From positions 1 to 29,976 of the forward strand of contig JBDHWF010000034.1 in the NCBI GenBank assembly GCA_039810045.1: a DNA stretch of 29,976 nucleotides, given 5' to 3'. The stretch is from CADCWN01 sp039810045. Its GTDB lineage: Bacteria; Chloroflexota; Chloroflexia; Thermomicrobiales; CADCWN01. Below are positions 16,782-24,513 of the stretch, in pieces. Every line of letters starts with the position of its first letter. The stretch's first letter is position 1. The translations under genes were made by a program, and so were the position numbers. Under the pieces are notes generated by a model. That model worked only from the letters and a program-made list of their open reading frames with translations. It was not told where the DNA came from and ran no database searches.

Positions 16782-17371
16782 TGGGTCGCTCTCCCCTGCA
16801 TCCTATCAGCCTGAACCAATGGCCCAGGATCGAACCGTTGAAGATTAAGGAGCGGCAGAAAATCATCATCCAGGCGGACAAGCTGGGTGGCAACGCTCTG
16901 CTCTGGCACTGCTATCGCACTGATCATCGCTGCTGGTACAGTCACGACCTGTTCGACCTGATCGCACCAGAGGAAAAAGGTGGTTGCCGCCTGAACAGCA
17001 ACGAGGTATTGACTGGGATGTGGCGCAACACGTTCCTGGGCCAGGTAGACTCGAGGATCAATTACTGGGAGCAGTTCAGCCCCCATTGGTACGAATCCCA
17101 CCACGCCAAACGGCGGCTCGAAGATCGGGGTCAGCGCCGCCATTGGCACGATCCGTACGATCGGTAAGACCGAGAGCGCCGCACGGCTGGTGCCAACACG
17201 AATAATTAACACTGTTCGCGGTTCTTGCTCCGCCGCAGGAACGAGAGCGGGAGCGACCATAGTCGTCAGCAGCGGTGGCTCTGCAGTATTCAGTTCATGC
17301 TGTACCATCATCGTTACGCTATCTCTACAACGCACAGTATCAGGGCAGGCTTCAGGTAAATGCTTGGCCAT
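16778..17371 (-). CDS. Divergent CheW-like protein, first gene of the chemosensory operon
   Basis: Up to 197 residues. A CheW-like domain can be traced from about residue 50 (RTVLIIRVGTSRAALSVLPIV) to 185, with the paired strands FGVVGFVPMGAELLPVIDPR replacing the usual VxGxxNxRGxxLPVxDL. It is much less conserved than the CheW at 14842-15402. The start is uncertain: 17371 has CAGGGCGAT directly upstream, while the paired ATGs at 17311 and 17308 would remove a Cys-containing leader that is not part of the domain. It is coupled to cheR by an ATGA overlap. In the Wsp scheme there are two CheW proteins, WspB and WspD, one binding the receptor poorly; this protein may be the equivalent. Confidence 0.75.
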   Translation of the reverse strand: MAKHLPEACPDTVRCRDSVTMMVQHELNTAEPPLLTTMVAPALVPAAEQEPRTVLIIRVGTSRAALSVLPIVRIVPMAALTPIFEPPFGVVGFVPMGAELLPVIDPRVYLAQERVAPHPSQYLVAVQAATTFFLWCDQVEQVVTVPAAMISAIAVPEQSVATQLVRLDDDFLPLLNLQRFDPGPLVQADRMQGRATQ

Positions 17372-17510
17372 ATCGCCCTGTACTATGCAGTCTACGTGCA
17401 GCTACAGGCGGTCACCATCGCCCAATAGTCCTGATCATGGGTACGCATCTCCCCGCTGGGCACACAGGCATGTTGCTAGCCAGCCAAAGCCCTCCCTCTT
17501 TCCCCAAGAA

Positions 17511-18674
17511 TCAATGGTCGACGCGGCGTTCTACCTTCGATTCGTCAATGACAATCCCCAGCCCTGGGGCGGTTGGCAATGGTAATGTACCGCCCTCTGG
17601 ACGCAACTGCATGGTGTGGAAGTATTGGGCAAATGGCTGATATTTTGCGAGATATTCAACCATCGGGAAAACCCCAAGGGGTTGTGAGGCAATCACATTG
17701 AGGGCAGCTGGCACCGAATGGCCGTGGGGGAACACTTGCCGCCCAAACGCCGATGCCAGTGTACCGATCTTCACCAGTTCACTGATGCCACCACACCAAT
17801 CGGGATCAGCCTGAATCACATCGACGCCCGCAGTCTGCAACAACGTGAGAAAGCCCCAGCGGGTATATTCGTGTTCGCCCGTGGCAATCGGAATCTTGGT
17901 CTGTCGGCGAATCTCGGCAAAGTCGGCCAGCCGATCGGGCGGCACAGGTTCTTCCATCCAGCGTGGCTGGTATTCTTCAATCCGTTGCAACATACGGATC
18001 GTGTAGGGAGCATCCCACCCCATAAAGGCATCCAGCATGATCTCTATCTCAGGGCCAACAGCTTCGCGTACGGTACGCACCATCGCGACATTCTTCGCCA
18101 TCCCCTCCAGACCATCCCCTGGCCCATAGCGGAAGAACCACTTTTGCGCCTTGAACCCGACAGCGGCCATCTGCTGTGCCCGCTCACGAATCAGGCCTGG
18201 ATCATGGCTAAAGCCCAGCATCGAGGCATAGCAGGCAACCCGCTCGCGCGTGGGACCACCAAGCAAGCGATAGACTGGTTCGTTGGCAACTTTGCCCCGT
18301 AAATCCCAGAGCGCACAATCAACCGCGCTGATCGCCATCATCTGATAACCTTTGCGGGCGTGGCGATCCTGACGATAGAGAATATCCCAGAGCCGTTCAC
18401 CCGCCAGCGGATCTGCGCCAATCAGGTATGGGGCGAGCCTTGCCCGAATCAGGGGTACTTGCTCAGGAAAGATCGGCCCAAAGATTCCCGTTGGCCCTTC
18501 ATCAGTGGCAATCTCCACATAGGTCGCCGAGAGAATCCCATCCTCAGTACGCGCAGCGACACCGCGGGCGGCAAACTCAGGGTAAATATCGAGCATCTGG
18601 CTCTGGCGTTCCTCCGCACCTGGCAGATCGGTCCGCCCAAAAACCTGGAAATAGCGCACTTCACTGATCTTCAT
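17511..18674 (-). CDS. Enolase-superfamily sugar-acid dehydratase (mandelate racemase type)
   Basis: A 387-residue protein with an N-terminal capping domain and a TIM barrel. Metal ligands and catalytic residues of the superfamily can be followed: Asp215 in MLDAFMGWD, Glu241/242 in WMEEP, Glu267 in ATGEHEYTRWG, Asp290 region in QADPDWCGG, and the His pair in FPHGHS (317 and 319). The KAQKWFFRYGP motif (175-185) resembles the L-rhamnonate dehydratase branch, so a 6-deoxy- or aldonic acid substrate is likely, giving a 2-keto-3-deoxy acid. Substrate cannot be fixed from sequence. The start ATG is one base after the stop of the DUF3891 gene (TGAGATG), so the two form an operon. Confidence 0.85.
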   Translation of the reverse strand: MKISEVRYFQVFGRTDLPGAEERQSQMLDIYPEFAARGVAARTEDGILSATYVEIATDEGPTGIFGPIFPEQVPLIRARLAPYLIGADPLAGERLWDILYRQDRHARKGYQMMAISAVDCALWDLRGKVANEPVYRLLGGPTRERVACYASMLGFSHDPGLIRERAQQMAAVGFKAQKWFFRYGPGDGLEGMAKNVAMVRTVREAVGPEIEIMLDAFMGWDAPYTIRMLQRIEEYQPRWMEEPVPPDRLADFAEIRRQTKIPIATGEHEYTRWGFLTLLQTAGVDVIQADPDWCGGISELVKIGTLASAFGRQVFPHGHSVPAALNVIASQPLGVFPMVEYLAKYQPFAQYFHTMQLRPEGGTLPLPTAPGLGIVIDESKVERRVDH

Positions 18675-18675
18675 C

Positions 18676-19467
18676 TCACGCTCCTCCTGGCTGTAAGGTA
18701 AATCGTAACGTCACCCATGGGGCCTGTGCTAACGCAGCGTGTAAGGCAGTTTCGTCAGACACTGGTGCGCCCAGCCTGCGCCCTTCGCAAGTCAGAACCA
18801 CCAATTCTCCTTGAAACGGCCAGGGGTCAACAGTGATTGTCATCGGATCAGCCTCAGTTTGCGTCAGGTGCAGGGTCAGCTTTGTCGTACCCATCGGCAC
18901 ATCAGAGATAGTGGTACGCTCCGTAAACCCCATCAGCAAGCGCAGCGAGAACCAATCCCACACCGCCAGGAGACTGCTGTTACGGGCCAAGACCACTGGT
19001 GCTACATATGGCGCATAGGCGGGATCCTCCAACAAACTGGCGGTCAACGCAGTTTGCCACAGTTCTTCCTGATCTAGGTAATTGCGAATCGCCTGCGCCA
19101 CGTTTGGCGGATCAGTCTCCAGGTCGTGGCGACTGGCCAGGCCCGTAAAATGCCGCGAAGTCAGCAGCGCCGCATACCGATTCTGTGAAACTAACAGCCG
19201 CGAGGCGGCAGCAAAGATTTCGGTATGCAGCGGTTCGGGTAACTCCAGAAAGGAGTACGCTCGCCCTGTCTGCGGATTAAGGGTGGGGGCATTCTCCCAT
19301 GCAGCCATCCCAATATCGTGCTGCTCGGCAGCGAGACACAGTTCAGCATAGGGGGCAATGACGCCAAATCGTTCATTCCCCCACGCCCGCGCTAGCTGCC
19401 CAGAGACCCAGGCGTGGGCAGGTTGCGCGATGCCGATCACTCCCGCTGAATCGTTGCGATAGAGCAT
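18676..19467 (-). CDS. DUF3891 family protein
   Basis: A 263-residue protein with the family N-terminus (GVIGIAQPAHAWVSGQLARAWGN) and conserved His motifs: the QPAHAW His, EQHDIGMAAWE, LHTEIF and SRHFTGL. The spacing of His and Asp residues suggests a metal-dependent helical bundle like HD-domain hydrolases, but no activity is established for the family that I know of. The ATG at 19467 is chosen because AGGAGG lies five bases upstream; the GTG two codons earlier overlaps that site. It is the first gene of a two-gene operon with the dehydratase. Confidence 0.8.
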   Translation of the reverse strand: MLYRNDSAGVIGIAQPAHAWVSGQLARAWGNERFGVIAPYAELCLAAEQHDIGMAAWENAPTLNPQTGRAYSFLELPEPLHTEIFAAASRLLVSQNRYAALLTSRHFTGLASRHDLETDPPNVAQAIRNYLDQEELWQTALTASLLEDPAYAPYVAPVVLARNSSLLAVWDWFSLRLLMGFTERTTISDVPMGTTKLTLHLTQTEADPMTITVDPWPFQGELVVLTCEGRRLGAPVSDETALHAALAQAPWVTLRFTLQPGGA

Positions 19468-19497
19468 AATCACCTCCTATTCACGCCGCACTGCGCG

Positions 19498-19526
19498 TTG
19501 TCCGCTTGTTCGCGAGAAGATACTAT
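19498..19526 (+). promoter_or_regulatory. Promoter for the Crp/Fnr-type regulator
   Basis: TTGTCC (19498-19503) and TACTAT (19521-19526) are spaced by exactly 17 bases, giving a reasonable sigma-70-type promoter with a leader of about 115 bases before the GTG start at 19648. Confidence 0.45.
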
Positions 19527-19540
19527 CTACGGGTAGCATC
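19519..19540. promoter_or_regulatory. Candidate dyad operator over the -10 box
   Basis: GATACTA and TAGCATC form an imperfect inverted repeat (6 of 7 paired) around an 8-base centre. The 22-base size suits a Crp/Fnr dimer, and the site covers the predicted -10, which would fit autorepression. No other copy was recognised, so this is tentative. Confidence 0.3.
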
Positions 19541-19647
19541 AGCAAGGAGCATTTGCCAGTCGGCTGTACTCCGCAAGGCCCAATCACGTACAATCAGCCA
19601 ACGCGACTGTCGTCACTGCTTGCTATAACCGAAGGCGGGTAAAAGCC

Positions 19648-20328
19648 GTGTCGAATATTGCAACCCTTCGCCAGGCTCCGATTCTGGCAATCTTGGCCGA
19701 CGAAGATCTCGAGTGGCTGGCTGGTCGCACACGCCTGCGGCAGTATCGCCCAGGGACGACGATCTTCCACCGCGATGATCCTGGCACCACCCTGCATATC
19801 GTGGTACGCGGCGTGGTGAAGCTCGTCTTAGCTTCCGCTGAAGGCCGCGAGGTGACGGTTGGTATTGCCAACGAAGGAGACTGCTTTGGTGAACTCGCCT
19901 TACTTAACGGTGGTGAGCGATCGGCCAGTGCCGTAGCCCTGGAAGCGACCGAAACGTTGACACTCGAACGCGATAGCTTCACCGCCCTCCTCAGCCGTCA
20001 TCCCGAAGTCGCCACGGCATTACTGGGGGTGTTGGGCGAACGCCTGCGCCGCACCGATGATCTTGTGCAGGATATTCTCTTTCTGGATCTACCCGGACGA
20101 CTCGCCAAGCAGTTACTGGCCCTGGCTGATGAGCATGGAGTACAAACGGCTCAAGGGCTACGCATCGATCTCCGCCTCAACCAAAGTGAACTCGCCGCCC
20201 TGGTTGGTAGCACGCGGGAAAGTGTCAATCGCTGCCTGAATGCGTATGCCGATCGTGGCATATTGGCGATCGACCGCGACACGATTACCCTCTCGGCCCC
20301 GGACGCCTTACGCGAGCGCATCTATTAG
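19648..20328 (+). CDS. Crp/Fnr-family transcription regulator
   Basis: A 226-residue regulator starting at GTG, with AAGGCGGG upstream. The cyclic-nucleotide-binding domain (about 12-125) has the phosphate-binding cassette FGELALLNGGERSAS (80-94) with the Arg-Ser pair that contacts the cyclic phosphate in CAP-like proteins, so cAMP or a related ligand is plausible. No Cys cluster for an iron-sulfur centre is present, which argues against a true FNR. The winged helix follows (about 145-226), with recognition helix in QSELAALVGSTRESVNRCL (179-197). It stands alone, divergent from the DUF3891/dehydratase operon, which it could control, and converges on the PAC2 gene. Confidence 0.9.
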   Translation: MSNIATLRQAPILAILADEDLEWLAGRTRLRQYRPGTTIFHRDDPGTTLHIVVRGVVKLVLASAEGREVTVGIANEGDCFGELALLNGGERSASAVALEATETLTLERDSFTALLSRHPEVATALLGVLGERLRRTDDLVQDILFLDLPGRLAKQLLALADEHGVQTAQGLRIDLRLNQSELAALVGSTRESVNRCLNAYADRGILAIDRDTITLSAPDALRERIY

Positions 20329-20350
20329 CCCTGGTTACTGTTGAGACACC

Positions 20351-21289
20351 TTATTCGTCGTTCGAGCGGCGGCGCCGCAGAAACTCCTCGACATCCTGAA
20401 TCAGACCCTGCCCGGTATTCCGTGGCCGCCGGAACGATTCAGGATTATCGTCTTCTTCCTCTTCTTCGTCGCTCTGCGACTCCAAACTATTGATGTAGGA
20501 GGTTGCTTCGGGATCGTGCGCCACCGCTTCATTGACCTGGCTGACAAACGTTTCGGCTTCGCTGACGATCTCCCGTAAATCAAGATTCAGATCGAGCAAT
20601 TCATCCAGACGACGCAAAATCCCCAAGGTAACCATTGGGTTCGGCGAGGCCGAGAGATAATGCGGGGCGTGGCCCCAGAAGCTCGCGCCTGGTATCCCCG
20701 CTTTACTGCACGCCTCAGTGATAATGCTCGTAATGCCTGTCGGTCCCTCGTATCGTGAAGCACGGGCTGCTTGGCGGCCTAACCGCGCCCGCAATTCAGG
20801 GTCTGTAGCGGAGACATTTACCCGCGATGGTCGTGCGTGAGGCACATCGGCCAGTAACGCCCCCAAGGAGATCATACTGCTGACCCCAAACTCTTGGGCG
20901 ACCGCGAGGAAAGCGCGGGTAAACCGTCGCCACTTCAATGAGGGCTCCACCCCGATAAAAAGGATGAAGTCGCGGTCGCCATCGGGGTTGATGTAGTAGG
21001 AAAACTCGTTTGAGGGCCAGTCAATCTTCCGCTCATTGTTGTTTTTCAGCCGAACCATTGGCCGCACTTCAGTAAAGTCGTAGAATTCCTCGGCATCAAT
21101 CTCGGCAAACGTGGTCGCTAACCAGGTATCCTGCAAGAATTCGAGTGCCGAGGTCGCCCCTTCGGCGGCATCATTCCAACCCTCAAAAGCAGCGAGCAAA
21201 ATTGGTCGACGCAGTTGCGGGCGTTCATGGATAATGACATCCTCATTCGGGCTGGGGTTAGCACCCGGTGTCGGTGTTTGTTCTGACAT
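20351..21289 (-). CDS. PAC2 family protein
   Basis: A 312-residue protein of the PAC2 (proteasome assembly chaperone 2-like) family, common in Actinobacteria, Chloroflexota and archaea. Family features: LLAAFEGWNDAAEGATSALEFL near the N-terminus, a strand-rich core with ILFIGVEPSLKW, the GALLADVPHARP segment and GPTGITSIITEACSKAGIPGASFWGHAPHYL. The last 60 residues are a Glu/Asp-rich patch (SDEEEEEDDN) and a basic tail, probably disordered. In bacteria the role is unclear; there are no proteasome genes in the window. The start ATG has GGAGGGG five bases upstream. Confidence 0.85.
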   Translation of the reverse strand: MSEQTPTPGANPSPNEDVIIHERPQLRRPILLAAFEGWNDAAEGATSALEFLQDTWLATTFAEIDAEEFYDFTEVRPMVRLKNNNERKIDWPSNEFSYYINPDGDRDFILFIGVEPSLKWRRFTRAFLAVAQEFGVSSMISLGALLADVPHARPSRVNVSATDPELRARLGRQAARASRYEGPTGITSIITEACSKAGIPGASFWGHAPHYLSASPNPMVTLGILRRLDELLDLNLDLREIVSEAETFVSQVNEAVAHDPEATSYINSLESQSDEEEEEDDNPESFRRPRNTGQGLIQDVEEFLRRRRSNDE

Positions 21290-21395
21290 TCTACCCCTCC
21301 TGCGGTCGGTGCTACCCGTGTCGCCCGTTCCACGGCCCGACCAATCAGACTAAGTATACTATTCACCTGGATTCACCAGAGCTTTACGTAGAGTA

Positions 21396-21776
21396 TCACG
21401 TTTCAACGGCGTTTACATGATGGCTGACCCGCACCAATCGCCCCTGAGCATCAAGGACAATCGCAACCAGATCAATCCGCCAGATCCGATGCTGATGTTC
21501 AGGGTGTTCCTGCAAGAAATGCAGTCCCAGTCGTAGTAGTCGCGCAGCTTTCGTCCCCATAATGGACTCCTCTGGAGTGCCAAAACGACCGCCACGCCGG
21601 GTACGCACCTCAACAAAAACCAATTCCTCACCATCAATGCTGGTAATATCGATCTCGCCCGCGGCACAACGCCAGCCGCGTACCACGATCTGATACCCCT
21701 GCCGCAGCAGCAACTGCGCGGCATACTCCTCGCCAAAATCGCCAAGGCGTTTGCGCGCTGGGCGGTGATCATTCAT
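21396..21776 (-). CDS. YraN/UPF0102 family nuclease-like protein
   Basis: A 126-residue protein with the PD-(D/E)xK nuclease-like fold of the YraN family: LGDFGEEYAAQLLLRQGY, the active-site pattern GEIDITSIDGEELVFVEVRTR (the family K is Arg here), and the C-terminal RIDLVAI strand. The cellular role is unknown. It overlaps rnhB by 8 bases, and rplS-rnhB-yraN is a widely conserved order, supporting the call. A protein of ordinary length with intact motifs. Confidence 0.9.
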   Translation of the reverse strand: MNDHRPARKRLGDFGEEYAAQLLLRQGYQIVVRGWRCAAGEIDITSIDGEELVFVEVRTRRGGRFGTPEESIMGTKAARLLRLGLHFLQEHPEHQHRIWRIDLVAIVLDAQGRLVRVSHHVNAVET

Positions 21777-22434
21777 CCACTGACCTAGCCAGGGTAAATC
21801 GCTTCAATGGCGCAAACGACTGCCGATGCTCAGGACAGGCCCCAAACTCAGCGAGGGCGGCCTGGTGCTGTGCAGTACCATAGCCTTTATGACGTGCGAA
21901 CTGGTAGGCGGGATACTGTGCTGCCAGCACCATTAACGCCCGATCACGCGTGACCTTCGCCACAATGGAGGCCGCCGCGATTGACAGGCAAATACTGTCG
22001 CCCCGCACGATCGACGTTTGCGGTAGTGGCGAAGCGGGCAACCGAAACGCATCCAGCAACAGATGATCGGGTGGGATTGCCAGGGCCGCGATCGCACGCT
22101 CCCAGGCAAGCCGATTGGCCGCCCCTAAGCCAAGCTGATCCAGTTCGGGGGCAGGCACCCAGCCAACGCCAATCGCGCGCGCTAATCGCTCAATAGTAAT
22201 CAGCGCGGCCTCGCGTTGGGCGGCCTGAAGTTGCTTCGAATCGCGCACCGCCCGCAACTGGCGCAACAACGTCGCCCGTCTGGTCATCGTCAGATCAGGC
22301 AACACGACCGCCGCCGCGACCAGCGGCCCAGCCCAAGCGCCGCGGCCAGCTTCGTCAACTCCGGCAATAGTCAGGTACCCAGCTTTTGCTAACGCGGCCT
22401 CATGGCCCAAACCTGGGCGTACTTTGCCGACCAT
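21769..22434 (-). CDS. rnhB: Ribonuclease HII
   Basis: A 221-residue RNase HII that removes RNA from RNA-DNA hybrids and nicks at single ribonucleotides. The signature GVDEAGRGAWAGPL carries catalytic Asp27 and Glu28; further conserved pieces are VRDSKQLQ and LLLDAFRLP (third Asp), and GDSICLSIAAASIVAKVTRD. The Tyr of the ribose-sensing GRG motif region is in HKGYGT. It lies downstream of rplS but beyond a strong hairpin, so it may depend on read-through or its own promoter. AGGAATCACCG precedes the ATG. Confidence 0.95.
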   Translation of the reverse strand: MVGKVRPGLGHEAALAKAGYLTIAGVDEAGRGAWAGPLVAAAVVLPDLTMTRRATLLRQLRAVRDSKQLQAAQREAALITIERLARAIGVGWVPAPELDQLGLGAANRLAWERAIAALAIPPDHLLLDAFRLPASPLPQTSIVRGDSICLSIAAASIVAKVTRDRALMVLAAQYPAYQFARHKGYGTAQHQAALAEFGACPEHRQSFAPLKRFTLARSVDE

Positions 22435-22472
22435 CGGTGATTCCTACCTGTATGATGCTAGCGGTTAATAGG

Positions 22473-22505
22473 CCAACGCCCGATCCTGATTGGATCGGGC
22501 GTTGG
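22473..22505 (-). terminator. Terminator after rplS
   Basis: A perfect 14-base stem (CCAACGCCCGATCC with GGATCGGGCGTTGG) and a 5-base loop, 27 bases after the rplS stop. On the minus strand it is followed by CCTATTAACC. It separates rplS from rnhB. Confidence 0.75.
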
Positions 22506-22531
22506 GAGCATCGTGCTGAACGAGCAGCTTC

Positions 22532-22939
22532 CTATGCGTCCTTGGCTCCGGCGGCAGCCGCCCGACCCTTGCCAACGCCAGCCTTGGGCCGCCGTTCCTT
22601 GATCCGGGCTGCCCGCCCAGTCAACCCACGCAGGTAGTAGAGCTTGGCTCGTCGTACTTTCCCCAGCCGCACAACTTCAATGCGATCCAGGCGCGGGCTA
22701 TTCAGCAAGAAGGTACGCTCAACCCCAATCCCATTGGCGGAGATACGCCGAATCGTGAAATTCTCGTTGATCCCGCCTGCTCGACGGCGGATAACCACAC
22801 CCTCGAACGCCTGGATTCGCTCACGCGAACCCTCAACGACTTTCACCTGCGCCCGCACGGTATCGCCAGGGCGGAACGCTGGAATGTCGTCGCGCATCTG
22901 CTCCCGTTCGATCTCACGGATCACACTTGCGTTTGCCAT
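22532..22939 (-). CDS. rplS: 50S ribosomal protein L19
   Basis: A 135-residue L19 with all the core segments: FRPGDTVRAQVKVVEGSRER, RIQAFEGVVIRRR, FTIRRIS, GIGVERTFLLNSPRLDRIEV and RRAKLYYLRGLTGRAARIKE. It is about 20 residues longer than the E. coli protein because of an Ala/Lys/Gly-rich C-terminal tail. It sits at the 30S-50S interface. GGTGAG lies upstream of the ATG. A leader hairpin about 100 bases upstream may control it. Confidence 0.97.
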   Translation of the reverse strand: MANASVIREIEREQMRDDIPAFRPGDTVRAQVKVVEGSRERIQAFEGVVIRRRAGGINENFTIRRISANGIGVERTFLLNSPRLDRIEVVRLGKVRRAKLYYLRGLTGRAARIKERRPKAGVGKGRAAAAGAKDA

Positions 22940-23041
22940 GATTCTTACTCACCCTCTCTCCACGGATAGCGCTGCACCAGAATGCAGATACCCTGATTAT
23001 GGACGCCGCCCTAGTGCCAATAGCGCAGGACAGCGACACAG

Positions 23042-23063
23042 AAAATCCTCCGCATGCGGAGGA
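23042..23063 (-). promoter_or_regulatory. Attenuator-like hairpin in the rplS leader
   Basis: TCCTCCGCATGCGGAGGA (23046-23063) is a perfect palindrome; on the minus strand it folds into a 7-base GC-rich stem with a CATG loop and is followed at once by TTTTC. That is an intrinsic terminator shape, yet it lies about 105 bases upstream of rplS with no minus-strand gene before it. It therefore looks like a leader terminator rather than the end of a gene. Confidence 0.5.
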
Positions 23064-23134
23064 CGATGCGCCCGCGAGTATAGCAGACGCCTGCTTTGAA
23101 GGCAAATCTGCTCGCCCCTTGTCTACCGATACGC

Positions 23135-23163
23135 TTGACAACAGATTTATCTGGTGCTATCTA
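23135..23163 (+). promoter_or_regulatory. Promoter for the PatB/MalY-type gene
   Basis: A perfect TTGACA (23135-23140), a 17-base spacer and TATCTA (23158-23163) lie about 72 bases before the ATG at 23235. Confidence 0.5.
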
Positions 23164-23234
23164 GGAAGACAGATTATCGAACCGTAGCACAATGACCGTA
23201 GGTAGTGGAAAACTTCAAAGAGGAAGGAGTCAGC

Positions 23235-24413
23235 ATGACCGTGAGCAGCGATCAATTCGAGATGAGCTACGAGGAACTGCGAGCGCGACGCGGCGCAAAA
23301 TGGAATCGCTATCCCAAAGATGTTATCCCAGCCTGGGTTGCTGATATGGATTTCAAAATTGCGGAGCCAGTCCAGGCTGCCATCAACAAGCTGATCTATG
23401 AAGAACAAGACCATGGCTATGGCTTCCGCCAAGGGGCAGATGCCCTCCCAGGCGCATTCGCCCATCGGGTCAAAGAACGCTTCAACTGGGATATCAATCC
23501 CGATCTTGTGCTGAATATGACGGGGACGGTGCAGGGGCTCTACACCTCGCTGCTGGGGCTCAGCGAACCCGGTGACGGGGCAATTATCCAAACACCGATC
23601 TACCCACCATTCCTGATGACTGTCGAAAAGACCGGGCGCCGCATGATCGAAAACCCCATGCGCGATACGGGCGAGGGATGGGAACTCGACATTGAAGGCT
23701 TACGCAAAGCCGCTGCCGATAGTGGGGCAAAAGTAATGATGTTCTGTAACCCCCACAATCCCACCGGCCATGTCTTCACCCGCGATGAGCTACAGACAAT
23801 CGGTGATATTGCGATTGAGCATGATCTGATCATCATTTCCGATGAGGTACACTGCGACCTGATCTATAGCGGTCACAAGCATATCCCGATCGCCACCATC
23901 AGCCCAGAGATCGCCGCCCGCACGGTGACCCTGATGGCGGCCAGTAAGGGCTTCAACCTCGCGGCCCATCGCTGTTCACTGATTTACTTTGGCAGCCAGG
24001 AACTGCGCGACCGCTACCGCAAAACCATTCCTGACTATGTGGTTGGCTCCACCAGCGTCGTGGGGATCGATGCCACCGTCGCGGCGTGGCATCATGGCCA
24101 GCCCTGGCTTGATGCCGTGCTGAAGGTATTGGAAAGCAACCGCGATCATGTCACCGAATTTATCGCCCAGCAGATGCCAGGGGTACATTACTATGCGCCA
24201 CAAGGCACCTACCTGGCCTGGTTGAACTGTGACAAGCTGAACCTCCCGGGCGAAAGTGCCTACCACTTCTTCCTGGAACAGGCGAAAGTTGGCCTGAATG
24301 AAGGGGAAACGTTTGGTCGGCTAGGCAAGAACTGCGTGCGCCTGAACTTTGCGACCTCGCGCGAAGTTCTCGATATGGCGCTCGACCGCATGGCCGAGCA
24401 TATCCCGCACTAA
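23235..24413 (+). CDS. PLP-dependent lyase/aminotransferase, PatB/MalY type (cystathionine beta-lyase-like)
   Basis: A 392-residue fold-type I PLP enzyme. Landmarks: PAWVADMDF (32-40, typical of the MalY/PatB C-S lyase subgroup), NPHNPTGHVF (172-181), ISDEVHCDLIY (201-211) and the PLP-binding Lys238 in AASKGFN. The subgroup splits cystathionine or cysteine conjugates into a thiol, pyruvate and ammonia, and some members modulate regulators. The ATG at 23235 has AAGGAG 7 to 8 bases upstream; an in-frame GTG at 23205 is less likely. It is a single-gene unit with a strong terminator and faces an MFS transporter gene. Confidence 0.9.
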   Translation: MTVSSDQFEMSYEELRARRGAKWNRYPKDVIPAWVADMDFKIAEPVQAAINKLIYEEQDHGYGFRQGADALPGAFAHRVKERFNWDINPDLVLNMTGTVQGLYTSLLGLSEPGDGAIIQTPIYPPFLMTVEKTGRRMIENPMRDTGEGWELDIEGLRKAAADSGAKVMMFCNPHNPTGHVFTRDELQTIGDIAIEHDLIIISDEVHCDLIYSGHKHIPIATISPEIAARTVTLMAASKGFNLAAHRCSLIYFGSQELRDRYRKTIPDYVVGSTSVVGIDATVAAWHHGQPWLDAVLKVLESNRDHVTEFIAQQMPGVHYYAPQGTYLAWLNCDKLNLPGESAYHFFLEQAKVGLNEGETFGRLGKNCVRLNFATSREVLDMALDRMAEHIPH

Positions 24414-24435
24414 ATCATCATATGATCAATAGCAG

Positions 24436-24469
24436 GAAGGTGTCCGGGGGAATTCCCCCGGACACCTTC
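24436..24469. terminator. Bidirectional terminator, 34-base perfect palindrome
   Basis: GAAGGTGTCCGGGGGAA is followed directly by its exact reverse complement, then by TTGTTTC on the plus strand. It lies between two convergent genes (stops at 24413 and 24514) and can serve both. Confidence 0.8.
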
Positions 24470-24513
24470 TTGTTTCAGGGAATCCTGCTCGCTGCGGGCT
24501 AGCCCGCTAGCGC

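Noticed and set aside
17372..17510. Promoter for the chemosensory operon
   Set aside because: I looked for sigma-70, sigma-54 and flagellar-type boxes on the minus strand and found no convincing match, so none is listed.
17718..18302. A 194-codon open frame on the plus strand
   Set aside because: Antisense to the dehydratase gene, whose motifs are all intact; the product has no recognisable domain.
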